A stretch of DNA of 64,000 nt from Mycobacterium haemophilum DSM 44634. Lineage in GTDB: Bacteria > Actinomycetota > Actinomycetes > Mycobacteriales > Mycobacteriaceae. Every line of letters starts with the position of its first letter. The stretch's first letter is position 1. The stretch lies in contig NZ_CP011883.2 in NCBI RefSeq assembly GCF_000340435.2, forward strand, positions 1,460,607-1,524,606, written 5' to 3'. Below are positions 8,964 through 16,825 of this stretch, piece by piece. A model generated the notes under the pieces. It did no database searches. It was given only the letters and a program-made list of their open reading frames with translations, and had not been told where the DNA came from. The position numbers and the translations under genes are program-made.

Positions 8964-11900
8964 TCAAAGATGCGAGCCGGCACGGTGTTTGCTGCCGGTG
9001 TAGGCGGCCCATAGTTGCGCATACCGTCCGCCCGCCGCCAGCAGGTCAGGGTGGCTACCGTCTTCGACAATGCGCCCGTTGTCGAGAACCACGACGCGAT
9101 CGGCATGCAAGGCCGTGGTCAGGCGATGCGCGACGATCAGTGTGGTGCGGTGCCGAGCGAGGCCGAAAGTTGCTCGGTGCACCAGCGTCTCGGTGGCCAG
9201 ATCGAGAGCCGAAGTCGCCTCGTCGAGCAACAGAATGTCGGGATCCACATGCTGAGCCCGGGCCAACGCGATCAACTGCCGTTGGCCGACCGAGAGATTG
9301 CGTCCGCCTGCGGTGAGCACATGCCGATAACCACCATCGAGAGCCGCAACCATGTTATGTGCACCAACCGCTCGCGCTGCCTGCTCGACTTGCCCGTCGG
9401 TGGCATCCATCCACCCATAAGCAATGGCATCGCGTACCGTCCCGGCGAATAAATACGGCTCCTGCGTGACGATGCCGAGCCGCCGACGATAACCGTCCAG
9501 ATCGAGCCCCCTGAGGTCGTGCCCATCCATCCGCACTGCGCCGCTGGTGGGGTCGTAGAAACGCGCGGCCAGCTTGATCAGGGTGGATTTCCCCGCGCCG
9601 GTCGCCCCGACGAAAACAACCGTCTGCCCAGCGGGAATCTGCAGTTCGATACCGCCTAGCGCCTCGGTCGGCCGCGACCCGTATCGGAAGTGGACGTCGT
9701 CGAACACCACGTCGCCGCGTAGCGATCCCACCGGCAGCGGCGTCGCTGCTGGTGGTGTCCCGCTTGGTGTGCGCAGCAGCCCACGAATGCGTCGCGAGGA
9801 CACCTCCGCCTGCTGGTAGGTATCGAACACTTGGGACAGCTGATCGACCGGCGCAAAGAGCAGTTCAATGAAGAGCAAAAACGCGATCAGCTCGCCGATG
9901 GACAGGGTGCCCGACGCGACTCGGTGTCCACCGATAGCCAGCACAAGCGCCTCCGCCAAGCTGGCCACCACCTGCACGAAGGGGAAATACAGCGCAAACA
10001 GGCGCTGCAGCTTGACTCGCGCCTGACGGTAAGCGTCGCTTGATCGGGCGAACACCGCAGCGCTGCGGTCCTCGGTGCGGAACCCCTGAACGATTCGTAG
10101 TCCGGCCACATGTTCGCGCAGATCGGCGATGACTGTCGCGTAATATTCGCGTGCCTGCCCGTAGATGCGCTTCGATGTTCGGCGGAAAGCCCAGGTCACA
10201 GCGATAAGTAGGGGGAGTGCGGCGAAGACCGGCAGCGCCAACGTGGCATCGATAGCGAACAGTGTTGCCAGGATGCCGACAAACGTGACCACGCTGATCG
10301 AGGCCGTCACCAAACTGTGCTCGAGGAACGACACAACGGCGTCCACATCGGTGGTAATCGCAGTGATGATCCGGCTGCCCCCGTCGTGTTCGAAAGCATC
10401 GAGCCCGAACCGCAGCGCGTGCGCAAAGATGAGCGACCGCAGCGCGTACAACAGCCGCTCGCCGGTGCGGCCGGTGAGCAGCTCCGCAGCCCACTGCGTG
10501 GTCCACTGGACCGCCACCACCACCGCACCGGCGAGGGTGGCGAGCCACAACACCGACAGCACATGCGGCCGAACGCCAGCATCGAGGCCATGTCGGATCA
10601 GCAGCGGCAGTAAAAGCGCAGCGCCTGCGTCGAGTCCGACCATCAGGAGACTCAGTGACAGCGGTCCCAGAGATCCACGCAGCAGTCGGCGCACTTCCGC
10701 CCCGATGGTTTCGTCCGTGTCGAATAGGGCCGGTTCGACGGCCATCGGTGGGGGTGCAGACTGCGCACTCGCAGACAGCGGCGGGGATTCGTCGGCACTG
10801 CGTGCATCGCCGCGAGCACCGGCATCCGGCACGTCTTCCGGCGTGAGCAGCAGCCGATAATGGCGGCAGCGCGCTTGGAGTTCGGCGTGTGTCCCGATAT
10901 CCACCAGATTGCCGTCATCGAGAACGGCGATTCGGTCAGCGAGTGCCAGAGTGGACCGGCGGCGGACGATGAGCAGAGTTGTATGGTCGGCGATGATCTC
11001 ACCGAGCGCGGCCTGGATCTCGGATTCCGTGGCGGCATCGACAGCGGATGTGGGGTCGTCCAAGAGGAGCAGCAGCGGCTGGGGCAGCAATGCTCGAGCC
11101 AGGGCAATGCGTTGTCGCTGTCCTCCGGACAGCGTGAGGCCACTCGCACCGATCAGCGTGTCGTATCCGTCCGGCAGTGCGGCGATGAACCGGTCGGCTC
11201 CAGCGGCCCGCGCGGCAGCGACGACCTCCTCGTGGCTCGCCTCCGGGCGGCCATAGGCGATGTTTGTCCGCACCGTGCCGGTGAACAGGAAGGCATCCTC
11301 AGGGACCAGGCCGATAGCCGCGCGCAGTGATTCGAGTGTCAGGTCGCGTACGTCGCGCCCGCCAATTCGCACTGCACCGTCGGTGACGTCGTAGCAGCGG
11401 GCTGCCAGCTGTGCCACCGTGCTCTTGCCGCTGCCCGCTGCGCCCACAAGCGCCAGCGTCTCACCCGGCCGGACACGCATGGTTAGGTCGCGCACGACTG
11501 GTTGGTCCGGGTCGTAGGCAAAGGTCACATGATCGAATTCGATGGTGGGCGGCGCGTTCGGCGGCAGTTGCTCGGTGCCGTCGACCAGTGTCGGCCGGCT
11601 GTCGATCAGTTCGAATACCCGCTCCGCCCCAGCCCCGGCCCGCTGCCCGGTGGTGAGCGCCGCCGCCATGTTGCTGACCGGTTTTGACAACTCAGCCAGA
11701 TAGGTCGAGAACGCGAGAAAGGTGCCGATGGTGATCTGGCCGTTGGCTGCCAGCCAGCCGCCGAGCGCGATCAACGCGACCTGCCCTAGTAGCGGCACGT
11801 TCCGCAGGCCGGGCTCATAGCGTGCCTGCAGCGCCACAACTCGTAACTGCGCGCGATAAAGGCGGCGGGCCGCCACAGAAAGCTTGGCCATCTCCTGGTG

Positions 11901-12557
11901 CTCTTGGCCGAAGCCCTTCACCACCTGCAAACCGGACACCGCCGCGTCCACGACACCAACGACCGCCGCCGTCTGCTCCTGGGCTTGCGCAGTGGCGGGC
12001 TGTAGACGCTGTCGACTGCGGTGGGCAATGAACCACAGCGGCGGCACGACCAGTATCGCGATCAGGGTCAGCGGCGGCGACAACGCGACCATGACCACGA
12101 TGGCCAGCAGGAACAGCAGCGCCTCACCGAACACCACGGGCAGCAGATAGAGAAGGTTTTGGACGAGTTGGAGATCGCTGGTGATCCTGCCGATCACCTG
12201 TCCTTTACTCAGCCGATCCTGCTGGGCGCCGTCCAAGCGCAGCAGTGCCGCGAACACATCCCGGCGTAGCTCGTATTGCACGTGGTGAGCGATTCGTCCC
12301 GCGTAGTAGCGCCGCACATAGTTCAAGCCGTAGGCCGCGATGGCGGCGGCGACGAGGACAGCAATCCAGGGGTGGAGCGATTCGCGGTGCGCTGTGATCG
12401 CATCGTCAATAATGACCTTGAAGACCAGCGGCACCAGCGCGGTGATCACCGTTGCAGCCACTGCGGCGGCGAACCCCACCAGCAAATCTCTTCGATAGTT
12501 CTGGATGTACCCCAATAGCCGCCGCCACCACGGCGTCTTCGGAGTAGTGTCTAGCAC
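8964..12557 (-). CDS. Fused ABC multidrug exporter, Rv0194-like
   Basis: A 1197-residue full-length exporter with order membrane domain, nucleotide-binding domain, membrane domain, nucleotide-binding domain. NBD1: Walker A GAAGSGKS at 372-379, signature LSGGQRQR, but Walker B ends in DDP instead of DEA and the H-loop histidine is replaced by arginine (VRRRST near 533). NBD2 is canonical in Walker A GATGAGKS, Walker B LLLDEATSALD and H-loop VAHRL, with signature LSVGQ. The site formed by NBD1 is thus probably weak or inactive, as I recall for Rv0194, which this closely resembles over its whole length. I chose the GTG at 12557 because GGAAGGGA lies about 6 bases upstream; an in-frame ATG at 12599 has no such site. 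Rv0194-type exporters are linked to drug efflux, so this is a candidate export or self-resistance gene for the neighbouring cluster. Confidence 0.9.
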   Translation of the reverse strand: MLDTTPKTPWWRRLLGYIQNYRRDLLVGFAAAVAATVITALVPLVFKVIIDDAITAHRESLHPWIAVLVAAAIAAYGLNYVRRYYAGRIAHHVQYELRRDVFAALLRLDGAQQDRLSKGQVIGRITSDLQLVQNLLYLLPVVFGEALLFLLAIVVMVALSPPLTLIAILVVPPLWFIAHRSRQRLQPATAQAQEQTAAVVGVVDAAVSGLQVVKGFGQEHQEMAKLSVAARRLYRAQLRVVALQARYEPGLRNVPLLGQVALIALGGWLAANGQITIGTFLAFSTYLAELSKPVSNMAAALTTGQRAGAGAERVFELIDSRPTLVDGTEQLPPNAPPTIEFDHVTFAYDPDQPVVRDLTMRVRPGETLALVGAAGSGKSTVAQLAARCYDVTDGAVRIGGRDVRDLTLESLRAAIGLVPEDAFLFTGTVRTNIAYGRPEASHEEVVAAARAAGADRFIAALPDGYDTLIGASGLTLSGGQRQRIALARALLPQPLLLLLDDPTSAVDAATESEIQAALGEIIADHTTLLIVRRRSTLALADRIAVLDDGNLVDIGTHAELQARCRHYRLLLTPEDVPDAGARGDARSADESPPLSASAQSAPPPMAVEPALFDTDETIGAEVRRLLRGSLGPLSLSLLMVGLDAGAALLLPLLIRHGLDAGVRPHVLSVLWLATLAGAVVVAVQWTTQWAAELLTGRTGERLLYALRSLIFAHALRFGLDAFEHDGGSRIITAITTDVDAVVSFLEHSLVTASISVVTFVGILATLFAIDATLALPVFAALPLLIAVTWAFRRTSKRIYGQAREYYATVIADLREHVAGLRIVQGFRTEDRSAAVFARSSDAYRQARVKLQRLFALYFPFVQVVASLAEALVLAIGGHRVASGTLSIGELIAFLLFIELLFAPVDQLSQVFDTYQQAEVSSRRIRGLLRTPSGTPPAATPLPVGSLRGDVVFDDVHFRYGSRPTEALGGIELQIPAGQTVVFVGATGAGKSTLIKLAARFYDPTSGAVRMDGHDLRGLDLDGYRRRLGIVTQEPYLFAGTVRDAIAYGWMDATDGQVEQAARAVGAHNMVAALDGGYRHVLTAGGRNLSVGQRQLIALARAQHVDPDILLLDEATSALDLATETLVHRATFGLARHRTTLIVAHRLTTALHADRVVVLDNGRIVEDGSHPDLLAAGGRYAQLWAAYTGSKHRAGSHL

Positions 12558-12728
12558 CCGAATTCCCTTCCGCCCGGTACTCGTGCGAAGAGGTATCACA
12601 GCCTGTGGGTCTACTATCGCGCGAATGCCCTAAGGGGATGCTGTTTTTCCCTTTTGGGTAGGTATTCGTTGCGATAGCCGATAAACGACGGAATGGCGTT
12701 GCTAAAGTCGGGCCGGATCGATATTGGA

Positions 12729-13286
12729 CTAGCTGTGCCCCAGCCTCGACCGCCGTGCTAGAGGCCCCTCGTCGGGCAGCATCGCCAGCCAGCGTCGTGC
12801 GTGCCCCGCCGAAACCAGCTGCACCACCTGGACCTGCGGGTATTTGGCGATTCGTGCGGCGGTTTCGCGGCGGCGCACACCGTGCTGAGTCCAGGCCCAG
12901 CGCACCGGGTGAGTGGGGCTGAAGATCAATGCGTGCCACGACTCCCGATTGCCGTTCCACAGCGTCCGGCGCGTGATCACCCGGGCCAAAGACCGGCGAA
13001 CGACCCGCCACATCACCGTGCGCCGTGGCAGATCCAGCCACACGATGGTGTCAGCGTATTCCCACAACAAATCTCCGAGAAAATAATGATACTGATCGTC
13101 GCAGATCCAGCGACTTTCATCGGCGAATCTGCGAACGTCCGCTTCGAACGATTCCCGTTTGACCCAGCCGGGACCATGATGTAACGCATCGAGTTCGTGA
13201 TATGGAATGGCGAGCCGCGCGGACAGTCGGGCGGCCAATGTGGACTTGCCGGAACCGGAGATACCGCCAATGAGAATTTTTTGCAT
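12729..13286 (-). CDS. Small P-loop (adenylate kinase-like) protein
   Basis: A 185-residue P-loop protein beginning MQKILIGGISGSGKSTLAARLS, with Walker A GISGSGKS near residues 8-15. The pattern YHELDALHHGPGW and WLDLPRRTVMWRVVRRSL is that of the small adenylate kinase-like proteins often annotated as DNA topology modulation (FlaR-like) proteins. The true substrate is unknown; a nucleoside or nucleotide phosphotransfer role would fit the neighbourhood but is inference. I chose the ATG at 13286 because the P-loop begins directly after it and an AGGAG lies upstream; longer in-frame starts would run into the divergent oxygenase gene. Confidence 0.85.
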   Translation of the reverse strand: MQKILIGGISGSGKSTLAARLSARLAIPYHELDALHHGPGWVKRESFEADVRRFADESRWICDDQYHYFLGDLLWEYADTIVWLDLPRRTVMWRVVRRSLARVITRRTLWNGNRESWHALIFSPTHPVRWAWTQHGVRRRETAARIAKYPQVQVVQLVSAGHARRWLAMLPDEGPLARRSRLGHS

Positions 13287-13308
13287 TGCCGAGAACTCCT
13301 GTGACGAT

Positions 13309-13334
13309 CGCCGATAGGAGACGCCGATAGGAGA
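13309..13334 (+). repeat. 13-bp tandem repeat carrying the ribosome binding site
   Basis: CGCCGATAGGAGA occurs twice, back to back (13309-13321 and 13322-13334), immediately before the ATG of the TauD-type gene. Each copy carries a TAGGAGA Shine-Dalgarno sequence; the second copy is at normal spacing to the start codon. Confidence 0.85.
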
Positions 13335-13338
13335 ATAT

Positions 13339-14196
13339 ATGAGTTGGCCAGCTCGCGTCGCCTTTGCCGCTGCCGAGCATGAGGCCCTGCGTGCCGCCGC
13401 AGCCCCCTGGACCGTGTCGGCGATGGATGACCTCGGTGTGCAACGTGGCGTTGTCCGCGATGCGTGCCGGCGCCTGCCTACCCTGCGACAGACGCTGCAC
13501 ACCCTGGAAGCCGCTGTTCGGCAGACCGGTGCGGTGATCGCCACCGGTACGCCGTTGGACGATCAGGTGTTGATTGCGGTGGCGAGCCTGTTCGGGCGGG
13601 TAACCGCCGACGGCAATGGCCCCCCACCCGGACAGCTGGTCTACAACCTAGTTACCGGCCCGGAGTCCGGCTACGACCCCGCAGCGCTGCAGCTGCACAC
13701 CGATTCCGTGTTCGAGGCCAGCCCGGCTCCGTATATGGGCCTGGCATGCGTCCGGCCGAGTGCCGAGGGCGACGGTCTGACCACGCTCGCCCGCGCCGAT
13801 AGCGTAGCGGCGCGAGTGGGCGAGATTGATCAGCGCCATCTCGAACTGCTGCAGGATCGGTGCTATCCGTTCGCGAAGATCCGCAACCGGGTGCCGCAGC
13901 AATTCCCGGTCCGAACCGCCATATTGACCGTGCAGGACACCGACGTCACGACCGTTTTCCACGGCCGACACGTCCGCGAGGGCATGCAGCTGCGGCCGGA
14001 AGCGGTTGACTCGGAACACCGTGCCGCACTGCACACATTCGAGGCGGTGCTCGACGATCCGTGCTCGGCGACCACCCTGCTGCTGCAGACCGGCGACCTG
14101 CTGCTTGCCGACAATCGACGCGTGCTGCACGGCCGCTCGGCGGTACGCTCTACTGGGTCGCGACGGCATGTGAAACGACTGAAAATCGCCGACTAG
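13339..14196 (+). CDS. TauD/TfdA-family Fe(II)/2-oxoglutarate oxygenase
   Basis: A 285-residue non-heme iron oxygenase of the TauD/clavaminate synthase type. The facial triad is visible as H120-x-D122 (LQLHTDS) and distal H264 (RRVLHGRS), with the 2-oxoglutarate-binding arginine in the RRHVKRLKI tail. Such enzymes hydroxylate, desaturate or cyclise small molecules, very often amino acids in natural-product pathways. It is divergent from the kinase-like gene and followed 63 bases later by the sulfotransferase-like gene. Proximity suggests it may tailor the product of the operon starting at 15698, but it is separated from it by a sizeable gap. Confidence 0.88.
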   Translation: MSWPARVAFAAAEHEALRAAAAPWTVSAMDDLGVQRGVVRDACRRLPTLRQTLHTLEAAVRQTGAVIATGTPLDDQVLIAVASLFGRVTADGNGPPPGQLVYNLVTGPESGYDPAALQLHTDSVFEASPAPYMGLACVRPSAEGDGLTTLARADSVAARVGEIDQRHLELLQDRCYPFAKIRNRVPQQFPVRTAILTVQDTDVTTVFHGRHVREGMQLRPEAVDSEHRAALHTFEAVLDDPCSATTLLLQTGDLLLADNRRVLHGRSAVRSTGSRRHVKRLKIAD

Positions 14197-14259
14197 CAAT
14201 CGATCTGGTTCCCGGTGCACTGTGCGCCTTTGCTTTCGAAAAATATCTGGACGGAAAAA

Positions 14260-15276
14260 ATGTCGACAAATGAAAATCTGGCTGAGCTGGCGCGGGAGGG
14301 TTACCTTCCCACGGACGTCAATACCGGCGATGGTGTTGTCACGTTCAGTAAGCTAGCGCACGCCTCATTTCGTGAGTCCTTTTATAGCCAGACCGTGGCC
14401 AGCGTCGACGCCGGGATGTCTAAACAAATCCCCTTTCATGCGATTGTTGACCAATTCTCCGATCGAGGTGACGATCAACACCTTCGCCTTATTGCACATA
14501 CCTCTCGATGCGGGTCGACGCTGCTGTCCAACCTGCTATCGTTAAGGTCCACAACTATGGTTCTCAAAGAGCCGGACTTCGTTACCCTCATGGCACGAAG
14601 AATTGCTCTTGCCCCGCACTCGTCAGAAGCCGAGAACTTTGATTCTCTCATGACTGCTTTGCTAAATTTCAGCTGTCACGTCGCGGCCGCTTCGGGCCGT
14701 GAACTCGTCATCAAACTCATGAGTTGGATCTCACCTTCCGTGCTGGCCAGCTTGAGCAATTGCCGAAACACCACATGGCTGCTGGTGTGGCGCGAACCCG
14801 AGAAGGTGGTCGCGTCCAACATGGCAAAGCACCCGTCGTGGGGCAGAGACACCGAGGAGGGGTGCGCCGCTCGATGCGCCACCGGGATCGCCGACATTGC
14901 TACCGGAAGTGCCGAGCTTTATGCGCATACCTGGTCCCGGATCGTGGACAGTTTCACGTCGATGGACAGTGGCCTTCGCTGGCGCACATTAGAATACGAG
15001 GATCTGACCAGCAAGAAAGCGGCTTCCTTCGTTGCGGTCGAGGATTGGTTTAACCTCACCACCGCCGCTGGACTGCCGGACAAGTTTGCTGACGAGAGCA
15101 GCAGATACTCGAAGGGATCCGGTGCGGAAATCTTTGAGCCAACAAAGGCTCATCGCCGCGCGCCACTAGAGTCAAGTCAAGAAAGAAAAGTTAGCGTTAT
15201 CACGAAGCGAGCGCTGAACACACTGCGCTCCGATAAGCGCCATCGGTTATGGACTGGCGGCCTGGGCTCGGCTTAA
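14260..15276 (+). CDS. Sulfotransferase-like P-loop protein
   Basis: A 338-residue protein with a phosphosulfate-binding-loop sequence TSRCGSTLLSNLL at about 81-93, the pattern of PAPS-dependent sulfotransferases, and a later VWREPEKVVAS segment resembling the 3'-phosphate-binding region. It would transfer sulfate from PAPS to an alcohol or amine, if active. I chose the ATG at 14260, giving MSTNENLAEL, over an in-frame ATG at 14215. The gene uses A and T at third positions much more than its neighbours (many AAA, AAT and ATT codons), which points to horizontal acquisition from a lower-GC source. Acceptor unknown. Confidence 0.75.
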   Translation: MSTNENLAELAREGYLPTDVNTGDGVVTFSKLAHASFRESFYSQTVASVDAGMSKQIPFHAIVDQFSDRGDDQHLRLIAHTSRCGSTLLSNLLSLRSTTMVLKEPDFVTLMARRIALAPHSSEAENFDSLMTALLNFSCHVAAASGRELVIKLMSWISPSVLASLSNCRNTTWLLVWREPEKVVASNMAKHPSWGRDTEEGCAARCATGIADIATGSAELYAHTWSRIVDSFTSMDSGLRWRTLEYEDLTSKKAASFVAVEDWFNLTTAAGLPDKFADESSRYSKGSGAEIFEPTKAHRRAPLESSQERKVSVITKRALNTLRSDKRHRLWTGGLGSA

Positions 15277-15697
15277 CCCGCGAGTTTCGACAATCCGACG
15301 AGCAAACGGTGCGTCCGGAGTCCGGCGTTAGCGCAGTGGACGCGCGGCCATCGCTGCGAGACCGAGACGAGACAAGGCTGCGGTGCCCAGCGATCCGTAC
15401 GGTTGCTGCGCTGTGACATCGATCGCTCGATTATTTGCGCCGTTGTCTGCGCGGGCAAACAGTATGCCAGTTTTGAGCGGAATCGCACGACGAAATGTCT
15501 TCATGTATTCACGGATTAGCCGTTTCGCAGCCGAGGAATTCCCTCCCATGCAGGCCTGATGTCCCTTTGGGCAGAATTGACTCGAGGTGCGGATGGTTGT
15601 CGTCCATCGCAAGCTATGCTCTCAGTACTATAAATCCCGACCGCCCAATTTTTGACGCGATCGATGGTATCGTTCGGCAATTCACGCCGCACTCCCC
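15277..15697. promoter_or_regulatory. Gap that should hold the operon promoter
   Basis: About 420 bases without a convincing gene between the sulfotransferase-like gene and the start of the nucleoside operon. Its base composition is visibly more AT-rich than the flanks. A TTGACT occurs near 15578 and TATAAAT near 15626, but they are too far apart to pair as one promoter. A minus-strand open frame here has no recognisable family. The operon promoter is expected here by position. Confidence 0.45.
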
Positions 15698-15814
15698 GTG
15701 AGGATGAACAGGATGCCAGTTCTGAAGAACACTGCTTCCGATCCGATCGCCGGCCATCAGGATGCCCCCGTGAGGATGGACAGAATGCCGGTTCTGAAGA
15801 GCACCGCATCTGAT
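15698..15814 (+). repeat. 72-bp-spaced duplication at the 5' end of the truD-like gene
   Basis: Two 45-base copies (15698-15742 and 15770-15814) begin GTGAGGATG and encode MNRMPVLKNTASD and MDRMPVLKSTASD. They are spaced exactly 72 bases apart, so the reading frame is kept. They differ at a handful of mostly silent positions. The duplication offers two sets of start codons; the second copy joins smoothly to the conserved TruD sequence. Confidence 0.9.
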
Positions 15815-16825
15815 TTCCGGGTCTCCGAGGCAATGGCGGTCGCTGTCTCCGACCCCGGCCCCGGAACTCACCATTACGTGTTGCTGCATAAAGCCGGGTA
15901 CACGACGTTTGAGGCCGCCGACGCGGTGGCCGAATTTTTCGGTACCTCGCCGGCGGACGTCAGATACGCGGGTCTGAAAGACGAGGACGGTGTCACCGAC
16001 CAATTCCTTGCGGTGGCAGGCGAATTGGATGCAAGCCGCATCGAGGAGTTCAACAGAACCCACGGCATCCAGGATGAGCCCGACGGGCCGTGGATGCGGT
16101 TGCGGCACTATGGGCACAGCGTAGATCCGCTGGGTCCGGGAGAGCTCGACGGCAACAGCTTTCGTATCGTGGTGCGCGGGATCGACGCCGACCAGGCCGC
16201 ACAGCTTCGCGCTATCCGAGTTCGAACGTTCTTCTTCGTCAACTACTACGACACGCAACGATTCGGTGTACCCAACGGGCCCAAGCAGACTCATCTGATC
16301 GGCCAGGCGCTGCTCGACGGGGATCATCGGCGCGCATTCGACTTGCTGCGCTCCTCGCGGTCACCGGAGGCGCGGCTGTGCGCGGATTTCACCGGCACAC
16401 CCGAGGACTTCTTCGCTGCCCTCGACCCGCGCAAGGTGGCGTTTTATCTCTGCGCGCAAGGCTCCGACGAATGGAACGCACAGGTTCGGGCACTTGTTCG
16501 CGAGTCTGCGGCCGGTGCCGCGATCGAGGTCGAGCGGGACGGCATTCCCTACGTGTTTTCTCGCCGGTCAGATACCGCGCTGGAGGTGCTGCGCCGCGGT
16601 GAGGGTTTGCGCTGTCGCAGCTACCGGTGGTGCGACGGCACGATGGTCGCCGAAATGTCGGCTCGCCCGCTGGTCGTGCAGGTGCGGGTGCGGGTCAGCG
16701 ATGTGCGTGTCGACGAAACCGTCCCCGGGACGTGGCGATGCACTTTGGCCTTTTTCCTGCCCAGCGGCTGCTACGGCACATCCGCGGTGACGCAGTTCTT
16801 TGTCACCCTGCCCGAGCTGTTATGA
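15770..16825 (+). CDS. TruD-like pseudouridine synthase (MalD-type)
   Basis: A 351-residue protein of the TruD pseudouridine synthase family. The catalytic motif is present as RYAGLKDEDGVTDQF, with the nucleophile aspartate at about residue 71, and the second TruD motif as FFVNYYDTQRFGVPN. TruD itself modifies tRNA, but here the gene opens an operon of nucleoside-antibiotic enzymes. In malayamycin biosynthesis a TruD-like enzyme, MalD, supplies pseudouridine 5'-monophosphate, and the same role is inferred here. The in-frame start at 15698 adds a duplicated 24-residue leader; I prefer 15770 (GTG) or the ATG at 15776, because STASDFRVSE matches the usual TruD N terminus. The stop overlaps the next ATG (ATGA at 16822). 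Confidence 0.88.
   Translation: MRMDRMPVLKSTASDFRVSEAMAVAVSDPGPGTHHYVLLHKAGYTTFEAADAVAEFFGTSPADVRYAGLKDEDGVTDQFLAVAGELDASRIEEFNRTHGIQDEPDGPWMRLRHYGHSVDPLGPGELDGNSFRIVVRGIDADQAAQLRAIRVRTFFFVNYYDTQRFGVPNGPKQTHLIGQALLDGDHRRAFDLLRSSRSPEARLCADFTGTPEDFFAALDPRKVAFYLCAQGSDEWNAQVRALVRESAAGAAIEVERDGIPYVFSRRSDTALEVLRRGEGLRCRSYRWCDGTMVAEMSARPLVVQVRVRVSDVRVDETVPGTWRCTLAFFLPSGCYGTSAVTQFFVTLPELL

Noticed and set aside
15328..15612. Minus-strand open frame in the gap before the operon
   Set aside because: No family resemblance and no clear ribosome site; reported only as gap content.
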